Shown here one piece after another: positions 39,201 to 52,779 of a DNA stretch of 64,000 nt. This stretch comes from Sclerurus mexicanus. Its lineage: Eukaryota > Chordata > Aves > Passeriformes > Furnariidae. The notes beneath the pieces are model-generated. The model made no database searches. It saw only the letters and a list, made by a program, of their open reading frames with translations, and was not told where the DNA came from. The DNA lies in the NCBI GenBank assembly GCA_013396755.1, contig VWZF01006901.1, positions 1,703,563-1,767,562 on the forward strand. Reading direction: 5' to 3'. The position numbers and the translations under genes were made by a program. Numbering within the stretch: the first letter of the stretch is position 1; each line of letters begins with the position of its first letter.

Positions 39201-41484
39201 AGGGGCACACTGCAAACTTGCCCAGCACCAGACAGGACTCCCCATTTGTCAATGTGAACACTTAATGTGTCCATCCAACTTCTGCAGCGAACTCGCCAAA
39301 CAAAAAAAGGCTTGGCTTTCACGACACAGCCAAGAGATGGTGAACTACGTCCCGTATAAGCTTGACATGAACACTCAGTGGCATGAAGGACAAAGCTGGA
39401 AGGTCTGATTTGACCAGCTCGAGACTGCTGGCAGCCAGAAATTCTCAGTTTGGAAATGCCTTCCTATTCTGAGGAGGTCAATAGAGAGGTTGAGTCTGCA
39501 CCCTTAGCCTGGCAAGCAAGCAGGCCTGAACAACTGGCAAATAAAGCAATCTTAGGAGCCTGGCCTTGGTCAGAAAAAAAAGCATCTTGGATGTGTATCA
39601 GATGATGTAAAGTCTCAGATAACAAAACCAAAACTCTACACAACTGGAAGCTTTGTAGTACAATGGCAAACACCTTCTACCTTGTATGTACACTTCAAGC
39701 AGGGAGTGAAGAGAGACAAGAATGCACCCAATCCATGCCCTACAAGGAACATGGCTGGGCACCAGGACATGGAAATTTATATGAACTAAAAAGGAACCCA
39801 ACATTATGCAGGTATAAATGGCACTAAGAGGATATTTCTCTTCTAATCACACTTACCCCTAGGCTAATTTATGATCATCAGTGCTGTAACACAGGTCCCA
39901 TGCAACATTTTAAAAAACAAAGTATATCATATCAATAGCAAATGGAGCTTAGAATCTAATGTTCAAATATAATTTAGAATCTTAAAAAACAAGCACACCT
40001 TTTCAATTTAACTTCCCAGCAATAAACATTAAAGCCATATAGCACTGCCTCCAAGAACGCAGAAAAACTGTATTTCTTAAAACCACTACAGTATCCTAAA
40101 ATAAATCAGGATTAGCAAGATAAACAGATTTTGAAACTTTATCAGTAGGCTTCCTGAAATTTCAATGGGTTTCACAGTGCAGGAAACAAAACAGGGCCTA
40201 TTACAGAAGGAACACACAGCACTGTGTGTACCGACTTATCCATCAACAGATAAAACAGAGACAGCAATAAAGATGATTTTTAAGAAGCAAAACCAAAGCC
40301 TAAGAAAACATTAAAAGAAAAAAAATTCATCTCCCCTCCAAAATGAGAATAAAGCAACAAAAAAAAAGCAAGATCTAAATGATTCACAGTTTAGAAAAGC
40401 AGAAAAATGTTTTTAATTACAGTTCTGTCAAACCACATACAACACTCAGCAATTCTTTTAATAGATATTTGGAAAAGATGACTTGTGACCATAAAGCTAT
40501 TTTGATCTTAACGTGTAAACTTAATTCTGAGGTTAGGTGATGTTAAATAAACATTTCAAAAAACTCCCAAAATGTTACTAAAATCTCTAAGTGAATGCAA
40601 TGGAAACTAAGATGACAAATAAAATTTCTTCCCACTAAGTATGCTGTGGTTTGACAACACTATTGAGCCATTCTAAGAGCTGTTGTCAGTCTCGCAGCCT
40701 TCCTCCTCTCCCACCACACTTTCTTACACCTTTCCTTTTGAAAGCGCCGAGACTCTTCTGACCTAACTGTGACTCAATTCAGGGAACTCATCTTTGAAGA
40801 AACTATATTTTTTTTTGGTTACGAGTAGCTTTCAGATCAGAAGACGGAGATTCAACAGCAATGCTGCTGGAAGGAGCGCAGGGCTGCCAAAAGGGACAGA
40901 AAACAGAACTGTAGTCTTTGTATCAGCTGAGCTGTTCTGTCAAGCTCCAACTTCAATCACTGCAGCTCAGCTTTAGCCTGTCCTCTCTCGAGCACAGCTG
41001 TCAATTACTGCTCTGTCAATTACTGGTTTCACTCCTGATACAGTTGTTTTCAAAGAGCTTTGAGCTATCGGGATCCCACCTGAATTGAGAGGCAGAGATT
41101 GCCACTGCATTACATCAGCTGTTTAAAACGTCCTCACAACTTTCTGTAACTACTAAAAAAAAAATCAAATTGTCCTACAAATATCTAGACAAGGCAAAGA
41201 TCAAAATTTTCACGGTTACCCATCACAGCTGAACAACATTAACAAATTCCATGTACCTCAGTGAATATTGGAGGAGCACGTTTATCTTTTTTGCAAAAAA
41301 ACCAGATTTTGTAATTTTGCCATTTTTTAACCTTTCTTTTTTCAGTGACAGTGTCAGCATCAAACGTCTGCACAACACAAAGGTGCAACACTAAGATGAG
41401 GTGAGATCATAACATTAGGCAGCAGATGTTCTCACTAGTATCATTCACAAGCGAAGAAGTACACTTTCACAAATCAGTGCTTAC

Positions 41485-41532
41485 CTTTTCTAATGCAGAT
41501 CAGCTCGTGTACACCACAAGTTCGTTCTCCAC
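41485..41532 (-). CDS. SYT14: Synaptotagmin-14 N-terminal exon (luminal/extracellular segment)
   Basis: A 48-base exon, too short for ORF finders, recognised by its peptide. The minus strand reads acceptor TTTCTTCATAG/GTGGAGAACG and donor AGAAAAG/GTAAGC. It encodes (G)GERTCGVHELICIRK, which I recognise as the conserved N-terminus of SYT14 just before the transmembrane segment. The human protein, as I remember it, starts MAIEG before this. Both junctions are phase 1: the first codon is split G/GT with the missing exon, and the last G pairs with TA of the transmembrane exon to give Val. Two cysteines lie in the pre-membrane segment and could be modified (inference). The initiating Met is not in this exon and should be encoded in the GC-rich first exon near 53 kb. 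Confidence 0.92.
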
Positions 41533-44500
41533 CTATGAAGAAATAAATCATTAGAAAATAGTGGCAAATAAAATACATTTGGTTTCTTAAGAAGGTTTAC
41601 AAAGAGTGTAAAAGGAAGTTCCAAAACTACGTCATTTAATAAAAATGCTAAAGATTGACTTAACAAATTGTCCATTTATATATTAAATCCCTTGGAGAAA
41701 AGAACAAATGTACCTTTGGCTTAGTATTGCTAATGGTGGAACAGTTTGAAGAGCTTTACATTGAATTTATACAGTTAAAATTACAAAAGCAAGCACCTTA
41801 ACTGAAGCCCCACTAATGTTTCGCAAATATAAAACATAATTTCCTGTTTGGAGGGAACTACCCTGTACAAGGGTATTACAGAACTATCAAAATATAAAAA
41901 ATATTTGTAACAAAACATAGTGCCAAAGCATTATGATTATCTTCCATGGTAAAAAAAAATAAAAAATAGAATCCTGTTATCAAAGACTGGGTTTGCCAGA
42001 AATTTCTCTTTTAGATTTTTTTATTGTGATCACTTTATATAGAATACATTTACAGTATTAATGATCCTCTTCTCTTTTAAATATATATATCTAAAATAAA
42101 AATGTTTTGCAATGATATGCCCCGTGGTCAAGCCGTAAAAATTCCAAACTACATCAAGCTATGGCTTCTCTTAATTACACCCTAAAACCCACTAAGCCTT
42201 TTTCCCCTGACAACAAAAGACTGCATGCATATGAATGAACTGAGGGGAAGTGCCTAGGTTTTCCTTCCCAATTCTCTAAAATCTCATGAAAATCCAAAGC
42301 AAGAGTTCCAAAAACTCAGCAAGCATCTATTCCAAATGCATTTATCACTACTGGGCTCCATACACTTCACAACACACAAAAACAAGTTTGAGGTAACAAA
42401 ATTCTTTCTATTTCAAAAATATGGAAATACATTACATAGCACTTCATTCCATAATAAATGAATTACGACATAGAATAGAGCATGATATAATATCAACTAA
42501 TACTTAAAATTCTTAATTGGTAACACTAGCAGATAGTGTTGTAAGAATTTTAAGGATACCTGTATTTGTAGCTAAATCTAAAGAAATAACTGCAGGAAAT
42601 GCACATATTGGAGGGAAAAAAGGATAAAAGGGATCAAATGAATGGAGTAAACCATAACTCTTCTAGAATGAAATCAAATGTCTGTGAAATTAAAAAGAAC
42701 CCTCATTTAATGTCAACATACTTTTTTTCATATTCAGTAATATGAAATGTAAGTTTCAAAGATGCTCTCGAATGGGAAATAAAGTTCAAGTAAGTTTGAG
42801 GATCCCATGAGTTTTGTATAGTCATCACCATTCCAAAGGCCAGTTATAACAGCAATATAATTCCCTCTGTGCATTCTAGAAGCTGGACAACAACATTTTC
42901 ATTCAGAAAACATAAGAAAAACTAAATTAAAAAATAATCTGCTTTTATGACAAGAAGGAATTAGGGAGAAGATTACCACCTTCTTTAAAGTCACTGCAAT
43001 CATCTTCAGGGTTCAAAAGAGAAACCAGAATAGTGACTGAAAAGTCACTCCCTAGTCTTCTCCCTGGAATTTCTTCCCCCAATAGTCTTAAATTCAGCAG
43101 TGAGGAAATAATAAAAGCTGCTGAAAAAAATAAAAGAATTTTTCATTATACAGATGCCAGACATTTAAAAATAAAGATTCACCTAGAAACAACTGAGAGA
43201 GGAGAGCAGCAGTAGATTTTAATGATATTCACTGCCCTCAGTGAAATCGACCAGCTTGAAATTGTATCATAAAACACTAATTTTAGGTTTGGATTCTGCA
43301 TTGCTACCTATTGTTTTCGAAAGAAACAGATCTCTATTCAATCATTTAGATGCTAAAATATGATGGTGTTCCACTAAATAAAGGCTTTACATTAATCCAT
43401 ATGTGACTTCTTATTGACCACAAGGCTACATGATAAATTTATACCAATTAACATGCATTCAGTAAGGATTTTATTCTTTTTATTTGGTTAGAAAATGCTG
43501 AATGTTATTTCTTATTTAATAGGTGATCAATCTACCACTTTTTTCCCAAATTTTGCTTTTGGATGAAAATCAACTGTTAAATAAAAATACATCAAGTGAC
43601 CTGCATGTTTTGGAAATAGCATTGAAGAAAGCATCTTTTATATTTTAAATTAACTAGTGTATTAAATACGTATTTCATCCTAAATTGATCTGGGCAGATT
43701 CATCTTTTCCCCAGTGCTCCTCAAAACGTGGAACTAATACACTATTGAGACCTTGCTTTTACTGAGAGATTAACAAATGAACACAAATTCTTCTGTCTTT
43801 CCAACTCCCAAGAACTCTCTCAGCTTTGAATAACCTGGGCACTGAAAGAAACTAAACAGAAAATATGAAAACATTTTGCATGTCAGCCAGATGTCAACAG
43901 CCATTTTAGCACTTCAGTCTGGAAAGACTGATTTTGTGTCGGTTTGCCCACAAACCCCAAATGTTCTAAGGTATGACTCTCTTAAATTTTACTCTTTAAA
44001 TATTATTTTTAAGTAATTTATCCTAATATACTGTTAGTTCACCACAATTTTATAGTTAATTAAAATTTACGTTTGATTTAGACACAAATTATTATTAATT
44101 CTATTTCATCTTGACTGTGAATGAGATCTCATATTTAAGGTATAAATTTTTAAGTGAGTTTGCATATAAAAATACATAATATTTTGCTCAAAACATAACC
44201 TGAGAATAGAAACACACCCACCTGGGGACACAGAGCTTTTAATAATTTCAGACAAGGGAAGTAAAATTATAAATAATGAAAGATTAAGTAATTTCAGAAT
44301 TGCACATTCAACAAAACATTTTAATTTTCTCGAGCAAGAAGAAACACGTAGTGGCCCCAAATATCTGAATCAATCAAACATTCAGCAGAAACAGAATGGC
44401 CAGAGGTTTTTCAGAAGCAGCTAAAACACCTGGTGAATTTTAATTTTCTCAATTTAAAACAAAGATTTTGTATACCAAGTCACTACTTGCCAAAATTACT

Positions 44501-45114
44501 ATTAAACCAAAGAGATGAAAAGGTGTACATCAAAGAAGATAAAGTACCTCCTGAATTTTGTATTAATTGAAAATGGTATGTCTTTGTAAAACTAGTACAA
44601 TTCAAAATTCAAAGTTCTACTGTGTTTGGACTTCAGCTGAAAATTCATTACTGGGCACCAAAAATAATTGCGTATGAAATTTAACACTGGTATTACCATA
44701 GAGAAATTTAGGTTGGGAATGCCTTCTGGCGCTCTGAAAGACCTCAGAGCAGCACGAGGACCAGCTTTACAGGAGGTTCCTCTGGGCCTCAACCAACCAG
44801 GTTCTGCAAGGACTGAGACTCCATGGCCTCTCCAGGCACCACTGATTCCCTAGGGCAAAGCAGGGAAGGTGTCCCCCCTCGCACTGTGAGCACTCTGTCC
44901 CTAGCCAGCCAGGATATTGCATGATGGAGCTCACACCCACTGCTTCATGTGCTTTCACTGCACAGCTCAGGAACTCAACTCCATCTCTCAGATTCCCATA
45001 GACAGTGAAAGGCTGGAGTGAGAGTCCCCGCCAGGTTTCCCCAGACTGTACAAACGTATTTCCTAAACCTCTCCTCGTGTGCCATGTACTCTGTACCCTC
45101 TCAACATAGCAAAA

Positions 45115-45390
45115 CTCCAGTTTGTCATCCTCTCATGCTGGGTTATCATGGCTGGACACAGGCTAGAGGCACCTGGCTGGTCTGTGAACTTGCTGTTCAC
45201 CAGGACCCTCAGGGTCCTGGACTTCATCTGTCCTTGTTAAGTTTCTGAGGTTCCTTCAGCCCGCTTTTTATCTTGCTGAGCACCTGCCAGACAGCGGCCC
45301 TGCCCTTCCAGCTTATCAACTTCTCCCTACCTGGCATCACCCACAAACTCAGCAAGGGTACATCCCATCCCTTCAATAATCATGTGGTAC
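45115..45390 (-). mobile_element. Old CR1 LINE internal fragment
   Basis: Plus-strand words match the antisense of the CR1 reverse transcriptase region: GGCACCTGGCTGGTCTGTGA, CACCAGGACCCTCAGGGTC, TTGTTAAGTTTCTGAGGTTC, then CAGCTTATCAACT, CATCACCCACAAACTC and AGCAAGGGTACATCCCATCC. Many changes and gaps separate it from the consensus as I know it. Sequence down to about 44700 (for example ACTCCATGGCCTCTCC) may belong to the same copy, but I am less sure of that. Confidence 0.7.
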
Positions 45391-48300
45391 AGTCTCAGTT
45401 CCAGTACCAAAACTGTGGTGCAGCTCAGGCTACTGCGTATAAAATTCATTATTCTTCAGCTCAGCAACAAATCCATGGTAGCAGCTGCAGCGGAACGTTT
45501 AACTGTATCACAAAAGCCTTTGTCATTGGGTGTAATTTTGGGGATGTACTTTTTGTATGATAAATTACTTTCCTGCTGAGGATTGTATTTTAATTAGCAT
45601 CTTCAAAAGTTTGGACCACATTCAATAAACGTTTACTTAACATTTTATTCAACATTAGACAACTAATTTTTGCCTTGGCAAATCCACGAAATTCAAGCAC
45701 AGAACAACAACAATACTGCCCAGGTTGAGTTGTGTGAACAGGGCAAGGGGCGCAGCATTCATTATAGACTGAGAGCCCAGCCTTGCAGAGAAGGAGCTGC
45801 TGCTCAAGCACAGCAATGGCAAGGGACATGCATTTCGGCAGAGCTCCTTCCCTCCTGCTCTGGGAACCCCATCAGACATGGTCATGGTCAAAACTACAGC
45901 TCACAGGTAAGGCTGGAGACCTGCCTTGAGTGTGCAGGACTGTCACATGAGAAGGAAACAACAAGGCTGTGCAGCAAACGCATGAAATAGAGGTGTTACA
46001 GTGCAGAAATATAAAATGGGATACAAGTGATAAAGCCTAATGCACTGTTAACATTATTGTGTCTGAAGCACGTGGAAATACTAATGCTTCCACTGTGGAT
46101 ACAAGATACTTAGGAAACCCATTTTTATGCTAAGCTGTTTCATATAACACACTACAAAGTTATTAAAAGAGACAACTGTAATGAAAGTGTTCTGGGTTAC
46201 ACATATCAACAAATCTACTCCTTGAGAAACTGTCTCGTAACATGAACTGAATTTGAGGAAGAATCTGGTAGTAGATGGACAGCTAACCGCAACGGAAAAT
46301 AAACAAAGCTGAAAAGACTTTGATGGAACAGCAACTCTGCGGTTGGCATCAGTATGGTGTTTGTCCTAAAAAGGCTACACACATTCATTAGCCCATCCTT
46401 GCTCATGGTGTAAAACCACCTCTGCATTCCTTTAGTACCCTTTTTACAATTTTACTCTACAAATAATATTGTGTATGTAAAAAATGAAATGTTTGAAGTT
46501 GAATGTTTAGAACTAGTCAAAAAGCAAACTAAAAAGAAAACAACATCTGAATTTATTAGGAAAGAGACAGCAAATTCAAAAAGTAAAATTTGCTATTTTA
46601 TATACTTAAGTGCCCAATCTGGTATGTATGTTTTGTGCAGTTATGGTCTGATCTTGGTCCCACCACCTCAAAGAATAAAAACAGAATCACAGAAGACATA
46701 GAGAAAGGCAAAAAAAAGTCAATGAAAGTGGTTAAAATACAAATGCTTTTCATATGAAGAGTGACTTAATAGACTCTTGGACCTGGAGGAAAACCACAAC
46801 AGATAGATGTAAGCAGGTGAATAAAGAACAATTATTCACTGTCAAACTCACTCACTGATTAAATTTGCAGCAGACATGTTCAAGACCAGAAGTTTTCAAG
46901 AGTAAAAGTCAAAAATCAATGTTCTGGTTTTATAATGCAAACTCCTATTGTGAAGACTGTCTTCTTTGCTAGCACCATTTAAAATGATTACTATCTAGTA
47001 ATTTCTCAGCCAAAGGATAAGGTCATCTACCTGCCTCAAGAATATTTTGTTTGTTGTTATCAACCATAAAAGTAGTGACAAACACTAAAACAGTTTCCTC
47101 ATGGAAGATATTTACTTTTGAATTATATTTGTAATCAACAGAATCAATGACACTGATCACTGAATTAGCAATCAATGACAATTAATCAAGACTGGCACAG
47201 CCATTCCTGTCTCTCAAAGAAATTTTGCATCCAGTCTTACCCACACTGAAATAAATGGAAGTATCTACATGAACTTACAGAAGCCAAAAAGAAACGGAGA
47301 CAGCACAGATATTGTAAGCTGACCAAGCCATAAAGTAGAAAGGTCATTTGGGACCTTCTCTCCCATCATGGAAATAGTATTATCACACCTTCCTTCCAAC
47401 CCAGAATGACCTGACACTTCTCCTTCCCTATTCTTCTGATACCTGAAATAGAATTAGCACTAAAAAAATAAGAGATTAATAAGTTCTTTATTTTACCTGG
47501 TTCTCAGTCAAGTACTTCTTAGATAAGTCTTACTGGTGAAAATGATGAAGAAATACAGTAAATATAACTAGCACAGAAACATCCAATATAAATGGTTCAA
47601 ATCTGACCTAATATAAAACCTGTAATTTTTTTTAAGTAAGAACAGAAAGAAAACCAGCAGCTATAAAAGGAATCTCATTGCAAATGACAAAAATATTAAA
47701 TATACATTGCCAAGCAATGTTATCAAATGTTCTGGAAATAAAAAAGATGTCAACAACAAAAGTTGTCAGAAAAAAAAGGATGAAAAATTAGTATGACTTT
47801 TAGCTGATTCCTACATTTTTTACTTAACACCACTAATCACTACTCTAGAGCAAAGTTTCAAAACAGAAAGTAAGCTGAGAAATATTTCTATTTTTAAAAT
47901 GATTCTATGGTCTATGGAGAAAAACATACAGGAATAGTATCAGTAACTGGATTTCTCACATTTCAGATAATGCACTAAGTCTGTGGTACAAAGGGAAATT
48001 ACTACAAAGAATTTGTATTTCCAAAGACTCCAGTTAGTAGAAAAACTGCTTATTTTAGCCTACAAAACAAAAATAAGACCTGTAAGATGTGTGTCAGCCA
48101 TACTGAACCCACCTCTTTCCCCACTGAAGATTATGCTTCTTTGCAGAACAAGACCTGTTAGTTCACCAACTCAACACTCATTTGCTATCTTAACAATAAA
48201 ACCCTCCCAAGGCTCCCCCTCTCACCCTAGAGACAGATTTACTCAGAAATCAGAAAACATCTCCCACCTCCAAAAATTAGGAGGTGCAAGGATTAACTGA

Positions 48301-51300
48301 TGACCTTAAATCCACTTCAACTCTTACATACAACGTGGGCCCTTGGCGTTATGCAGTTCAAAACCTGACAATATTCAGGAAAAAATCTGTATCAGCTGTG
48401 GATCCTTGCATTATTCATTGCAAAAGCTGGAAGAATTATAAGAGAATTAGGTTGATGAGAAAATATAACCTAATAGTTAAAACAGTTGAAAGTTCTCTGG
48501 AAGACAGCAAGACTCTTTCCTCTCTTAGAAATCTCCTGTATTTTGATGGGCAGGAACATAAGCTAACTTTTTTAATCAGGTAGTGATTGTGTGTTTGCTT
48601 TCCTATATGCCCACCTTGAACACCAAGACTTCCAATTTGCAGAAGTGCTAAGCATTAAAAATTAACAGAATTCAAGAATTTCACTCTGAACACATCAACT
48701 GTTCTTATATTAAGTATTATTGTTTCATCTCATCCCACAGCGAACTCATCAAAAAGAAGTCCATAGAGCATTAGAGGTTAGATGGGTATTTTGTAAAAAA
48801 GGTAGCCCCCTCTATAGCCTAAAAGATGATACAGAGCTAATGGCTTTCTTTATTTCAATAGATTCAACACTACAGCCATAATGGTGTAAGATAAATCCAA
48901 CCAGTAAATTGGTGATTTTCCACATGGCACAAAGGTTTAATGTCATCAGCAAATAATGCAGGGAATCATCCTTACAATAACAATATCAGGCAACACTCAC
49001 TGAATAGTTTCCACTACAGACGGTAAACGAGCATAAGACAGAATTAAACAGATTCTGTGGCTGATCAAATCTGATACCCTGACATGTGATCCACCCCACG
49101 TCTTCTTATGTTTAAGCTTTATTTAATACTGATGCTGCTGCTCAACCCCTGCCTCGGTTGCACCAACTCGGATTCAGCAGCACTACTGCCAATTCAGATC
49201 AGCACTAACTTGAGGACCTCCATGTCATCTTACACCCTTCTAGTACACACTGCAGTGACACTTCAATATCCCAGGTAACTAGGAAGTCAAGATAAAAGTG
49301 TTCCCTGGGCCAGATTCATCTTACAAGCCACTCATGATACTCCTACCTAACAGTAAGCAGCTCATTGCTCTGTTGTTTCCTTTTCTGGATTCTGGAAATT
49401 TGCAACTAGGCATAGTTTTCACGTAACCTGTCTGAAGCAGTGTTTTAAATCCTCTCTCTTTTTGTATCCATAAGCAAAAAGTAGGTTCATTCAGTAATTC
49501 TTGTCTTTGTTTCCCAAGGAAATGAGGGTTATATCATCAAAAAGTTTGTTACCTTCCCCGTCCTTCTATTGTTTACAAATTCACTTGCTAATTTAAGACA
49601 AAATTGACAGAAAGTTTTAAGAATTTAATACTTTCAGTATTCAGTGTTTCATAAACATCAGCAGTCAAACACAACACAAACACAGACCCCATCAAACATG
49701 AGGACAGCCCACTGGCTCAAATATCCCTGCCCAGCACACAGAGCTGCAGGTGCCCGCTCCAAACCAAACAGCTGACAGATGAGGAAAGAGAAGGGGACAA
49801 CCTTGTCAGAAACATCAAAGAGATCAGGAGTCTTCAGAAACACTCAGGAGATACAAAACAAAATGATCAAAAACCCTAGGACCTTGGCCTCTACATCAGG
49901 AAGAAGTGCTAAACTGATAGGATCACAGGGGAAAACCATGGGAAGCCATGTTCATTAGTCTCATTAGCAATAACTTATTAGATGACCGCACTAAGGTGTA
50001 ATTCTTTCTTCTCTACTAGATTCCTTTTATCTGGCCAGCTCATTATTTTCTTTAATACTACGAAACTCCTCATGATGTAAAGCAAAGGAAAGAGTTTAAA
50101 TTCAGAAAGGTCTGAACTCGGTCTGAAAAGGTTAATCTGTGATATATTCCCCTCCTTCAGAAACATAAACTTTTGTATAGTCTGTACTACGTTAGAGCAT
50201 GCTCAAGTACAGCCCAAAAACCTGGCAGAAGTAGATTCAAGAGGATATGCAAGATATGCAATTCTGCTTTAGGTTATAAAGTATCCCACTTGCAACCTTT
50301 CACATTTCTTTTCCCTCCTCCATGCAATACAATGTGGTTTCCACTGCCAGCTCCTCACACAGACTTCTCTTAAGACGCCAAAGCTTTGCTATTGCTCAAC
50401 AGAGGAAAAGCAGCATAGAGAAATCAAGTTAATGCTGCCACGAGGAACATTACCACAGTGATGCTGAAGGGTTCTCAGAGGTGACTCCTCAACTTTCTCC
50501 CCAGTCCCAGTAGACTGCTACAAAACCCCAGGGCTGGGCAGCTGTAGGTGGGAGCAATTTAATCTCTGACTGCCTACCAGTCTGGTCGAACTACTGCTTT
50601 CAGTTTGGTCTTACCCTCTACCATATTTGTTGCCTTTCTGTTCTGATACTATCCTTATTAGATTAATTTAATCTTTCCCAGTGAAAAAAGTGGAAATATT
50701 AAGCAATAAATTACCTTGCATCATAAAACAGAGCTCTTAGTTAATACTAATTTTGTTTTGGAAGATAACTACACAGAAATAGTATCTGCAAATACAATTC
50801 TTTAATCTCATTTGAGCCAAACCTTTTCCAATTGGGCTGTCCTCTGTTGTTTTCCCATAAATCCGAGATTGCCTGACCTATGCAAACTGTAACCTGATGT
50901 CTTTACAAAGAAATACAAAAGGAACATGTTTTAACATGACATTAACTTTCTAAAGAAAAAGATGTAATTGCTCCTGCAGTCACTAGATTAGGGTTTTGAA
51001 CTTGGTCACATGAAGAATACTTTTCTTTTGGAAGACTGTCTGTGATCGTAACAAAGCATTGACACTGACCAAAAGGGTAACGGCCATGGCCAATGCCTCC
51101 CTGGTTCTCTATGACACTTGATGCAAAAAGTCTCATTTTTACAAAAGCTTTGGGGTTTACTGTTCGAACCACTGTTAGCTGGTATGCTGACAAAATAACA
51201 CTGGAAATGGTACTTACACATTTTTAAGAACAGACAAAAGCCGCTAACAAATTCTAACTTGAGCTCTTTTAATTTTGTGCACTCTTCACATCTATATCCT

Positions 51301-52710
51301 GCTTTGAAGCAGTTTTGAACTAGTTTATATTCATTCTTCAAACAGAAGTTTTCAACCTTGCTTATTTTCCGTGCTTCCACCAAAAAAAAAATAAAATTAA
51401 AAAATGTGGCCAAATACTGTGTCTTTAAAACTCAGCTAAGGATTTTCCCAGTTTACTTAAATACACTTATAAATTTACTTCCGCGCAATGCAAATTCTGT
51501 ATTTTGGCAGTTCAGACTAGAAATCCCATGGTTTGATGCTGACTTCAAGAGTTAGTATTCAACCAAATCAAACTCCTATTCTTAAACACTGCTGGCCAGA
51601 ACACAGTACTGCTAAACAGTACAGTCAAGGCAAGGTACTGTTGCACAAACAGGAGGGAGAGAACATCAAGATAATCAGCTATTCAGTCAGAAACAAAGAG
51701 GAGGATGCATGCCTGCTACAGACTACAGCAGAAAACACATTGCAATTGCTGTCTTCAGGAAGAATCATCAAAACCCAGCAGACCACTTCCATGCTTGGCA
51801 TTTATTTTTTATCCCATCTCTACATTTGACTGTAAACTACGCACCCAATTTTCTCAAGAGCTTAAGAGCCATTTGGGGTATTTCACATAAGTATCTACAA
51901 GACAGCTAAGCTATTTCTAAAGTCTGGGCAGAATGAGAAGTGTTGCATTCTTTTCAAAGGCTAGATTGCTTTATTCATCCATGATTATTTGCTTTTAACT
52001 TTTAAGAAGTAATACCCTAAATCCTCTCAAAATATTACACATGAATTTCACATACTGTGAATACTTTCAGATCTAACAGATTCTCACAGATTTCTAGGAT
52101 AATGCTGCCTATAATGAAAACAGAGACAGATTTTGAAGGACTGATATTTTTTTTCTTTCTGAGCTCGAGTTATGTAAAAAGTCCAGACCCAGCAGAATTT
52201 TTTTTGCTATCTTCTTGATAATATTAAGAGTACTTTTCAGCAGAAAAGAACCCAGCCAACTTAAAGCTGGCCAGCTCAGACTCCTGGTGTGCACAGCTTC
52301 CAAGACAGGGTGAACACAGAGCTTTGCTTGCGCAGTGCAACTTCTCCTTACAGAGGCCTGAATTACTAATCCAGGGAACGTGACAGCAGAGGAGCATCCC
52401 ACATGCGAAACAAACGAGAACAGTTTGTTTTTCCCCCCACCCCACTGTTTTCCTAGATTCTTTAAGTTATAACAACAAATGTTTTCAGGAACAAACAACG
52501 CAGAGGAGGAAGCTGCATACCTCAGGATCTTCTCTGGCTGGAAATAAAGTTATGGGATTTTTTTAATTTTTTTTTTAAAGGATTTTTATCGAGGTGTAAA
52601 ATCACTCTCAGAAGCGAGAGGCGAGGTTACAGAGCAAAGCTCAGAAGCCCTGCCTTTGAGGGTGATCGTCTCCGAACAAACCCAACAAGTGTCTAGAACA
52701 TCTCGCTCCT

Positions 52711-52737
52711 TTGTTGTTGTTGTTGTTGTTGTTGTTT
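52711..52737. repeat. (TTG)n microsatellite
   Basis: About eight to nine TTG units, read as CAA on the SYT14 sense strand. It lies at the intron-side edge of the CpG island. Confidence 0.93.
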
Positions 52738-52779
52738 CTAAGTGATGACTAGAAAGATCTGCGGACACCAGCTCCTGTG

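Larger units (their letters stand above)
27401..41484 (-). other. SYT14: SYT14 intron between N-terminal exon and transmembrane exon
   Basis: About 14.1 kb. It holds a GC-richer patch at about 27640-27930, a run of ten G at 29203-29212, a recent CR1 copy (34356-34758) and a decayed CR1 tail near 36223. The many short open frames, up to 176 codons at 29963-30493 on the minus strand, have no domain, no splice context and no codon pattern that I can support. No RNA gene was seen. Confidence 0.8.
41533..52779 (-). other. SYT14: SYT14 first intron (most of it)
   Basis: About 11 kb between the CpG island and the 48-base exon. It contains an old CR1 fragment at 45115-45390, perhaps extending down to 44700, and a TTG repeat at 52711-52737 next to the CpG island. 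A minus-strand frame of 135 codons at 51006-51413 is open, but I could not connect it to any family or to convincing splice sites. Nothing else could be supported. Confidence 0.75.

Noticed and set aside
38681..39322. Overlapping open frames of 107-143 codons on both strands in a GC-richer patch
   Set aside because: Mutually overlapping in different frames with no domain. GC composition with few stop codons explains them.
51006..51413. Minus-strand 135-codon cysteine-containing frame in SYT14 intron 1, with a possible GTAAGT donor inside
   Set aside because: No recognised family and no matching acceptor. The phase relation with the known exons cannot be shown. It is similar in length to other chance frames in the window.
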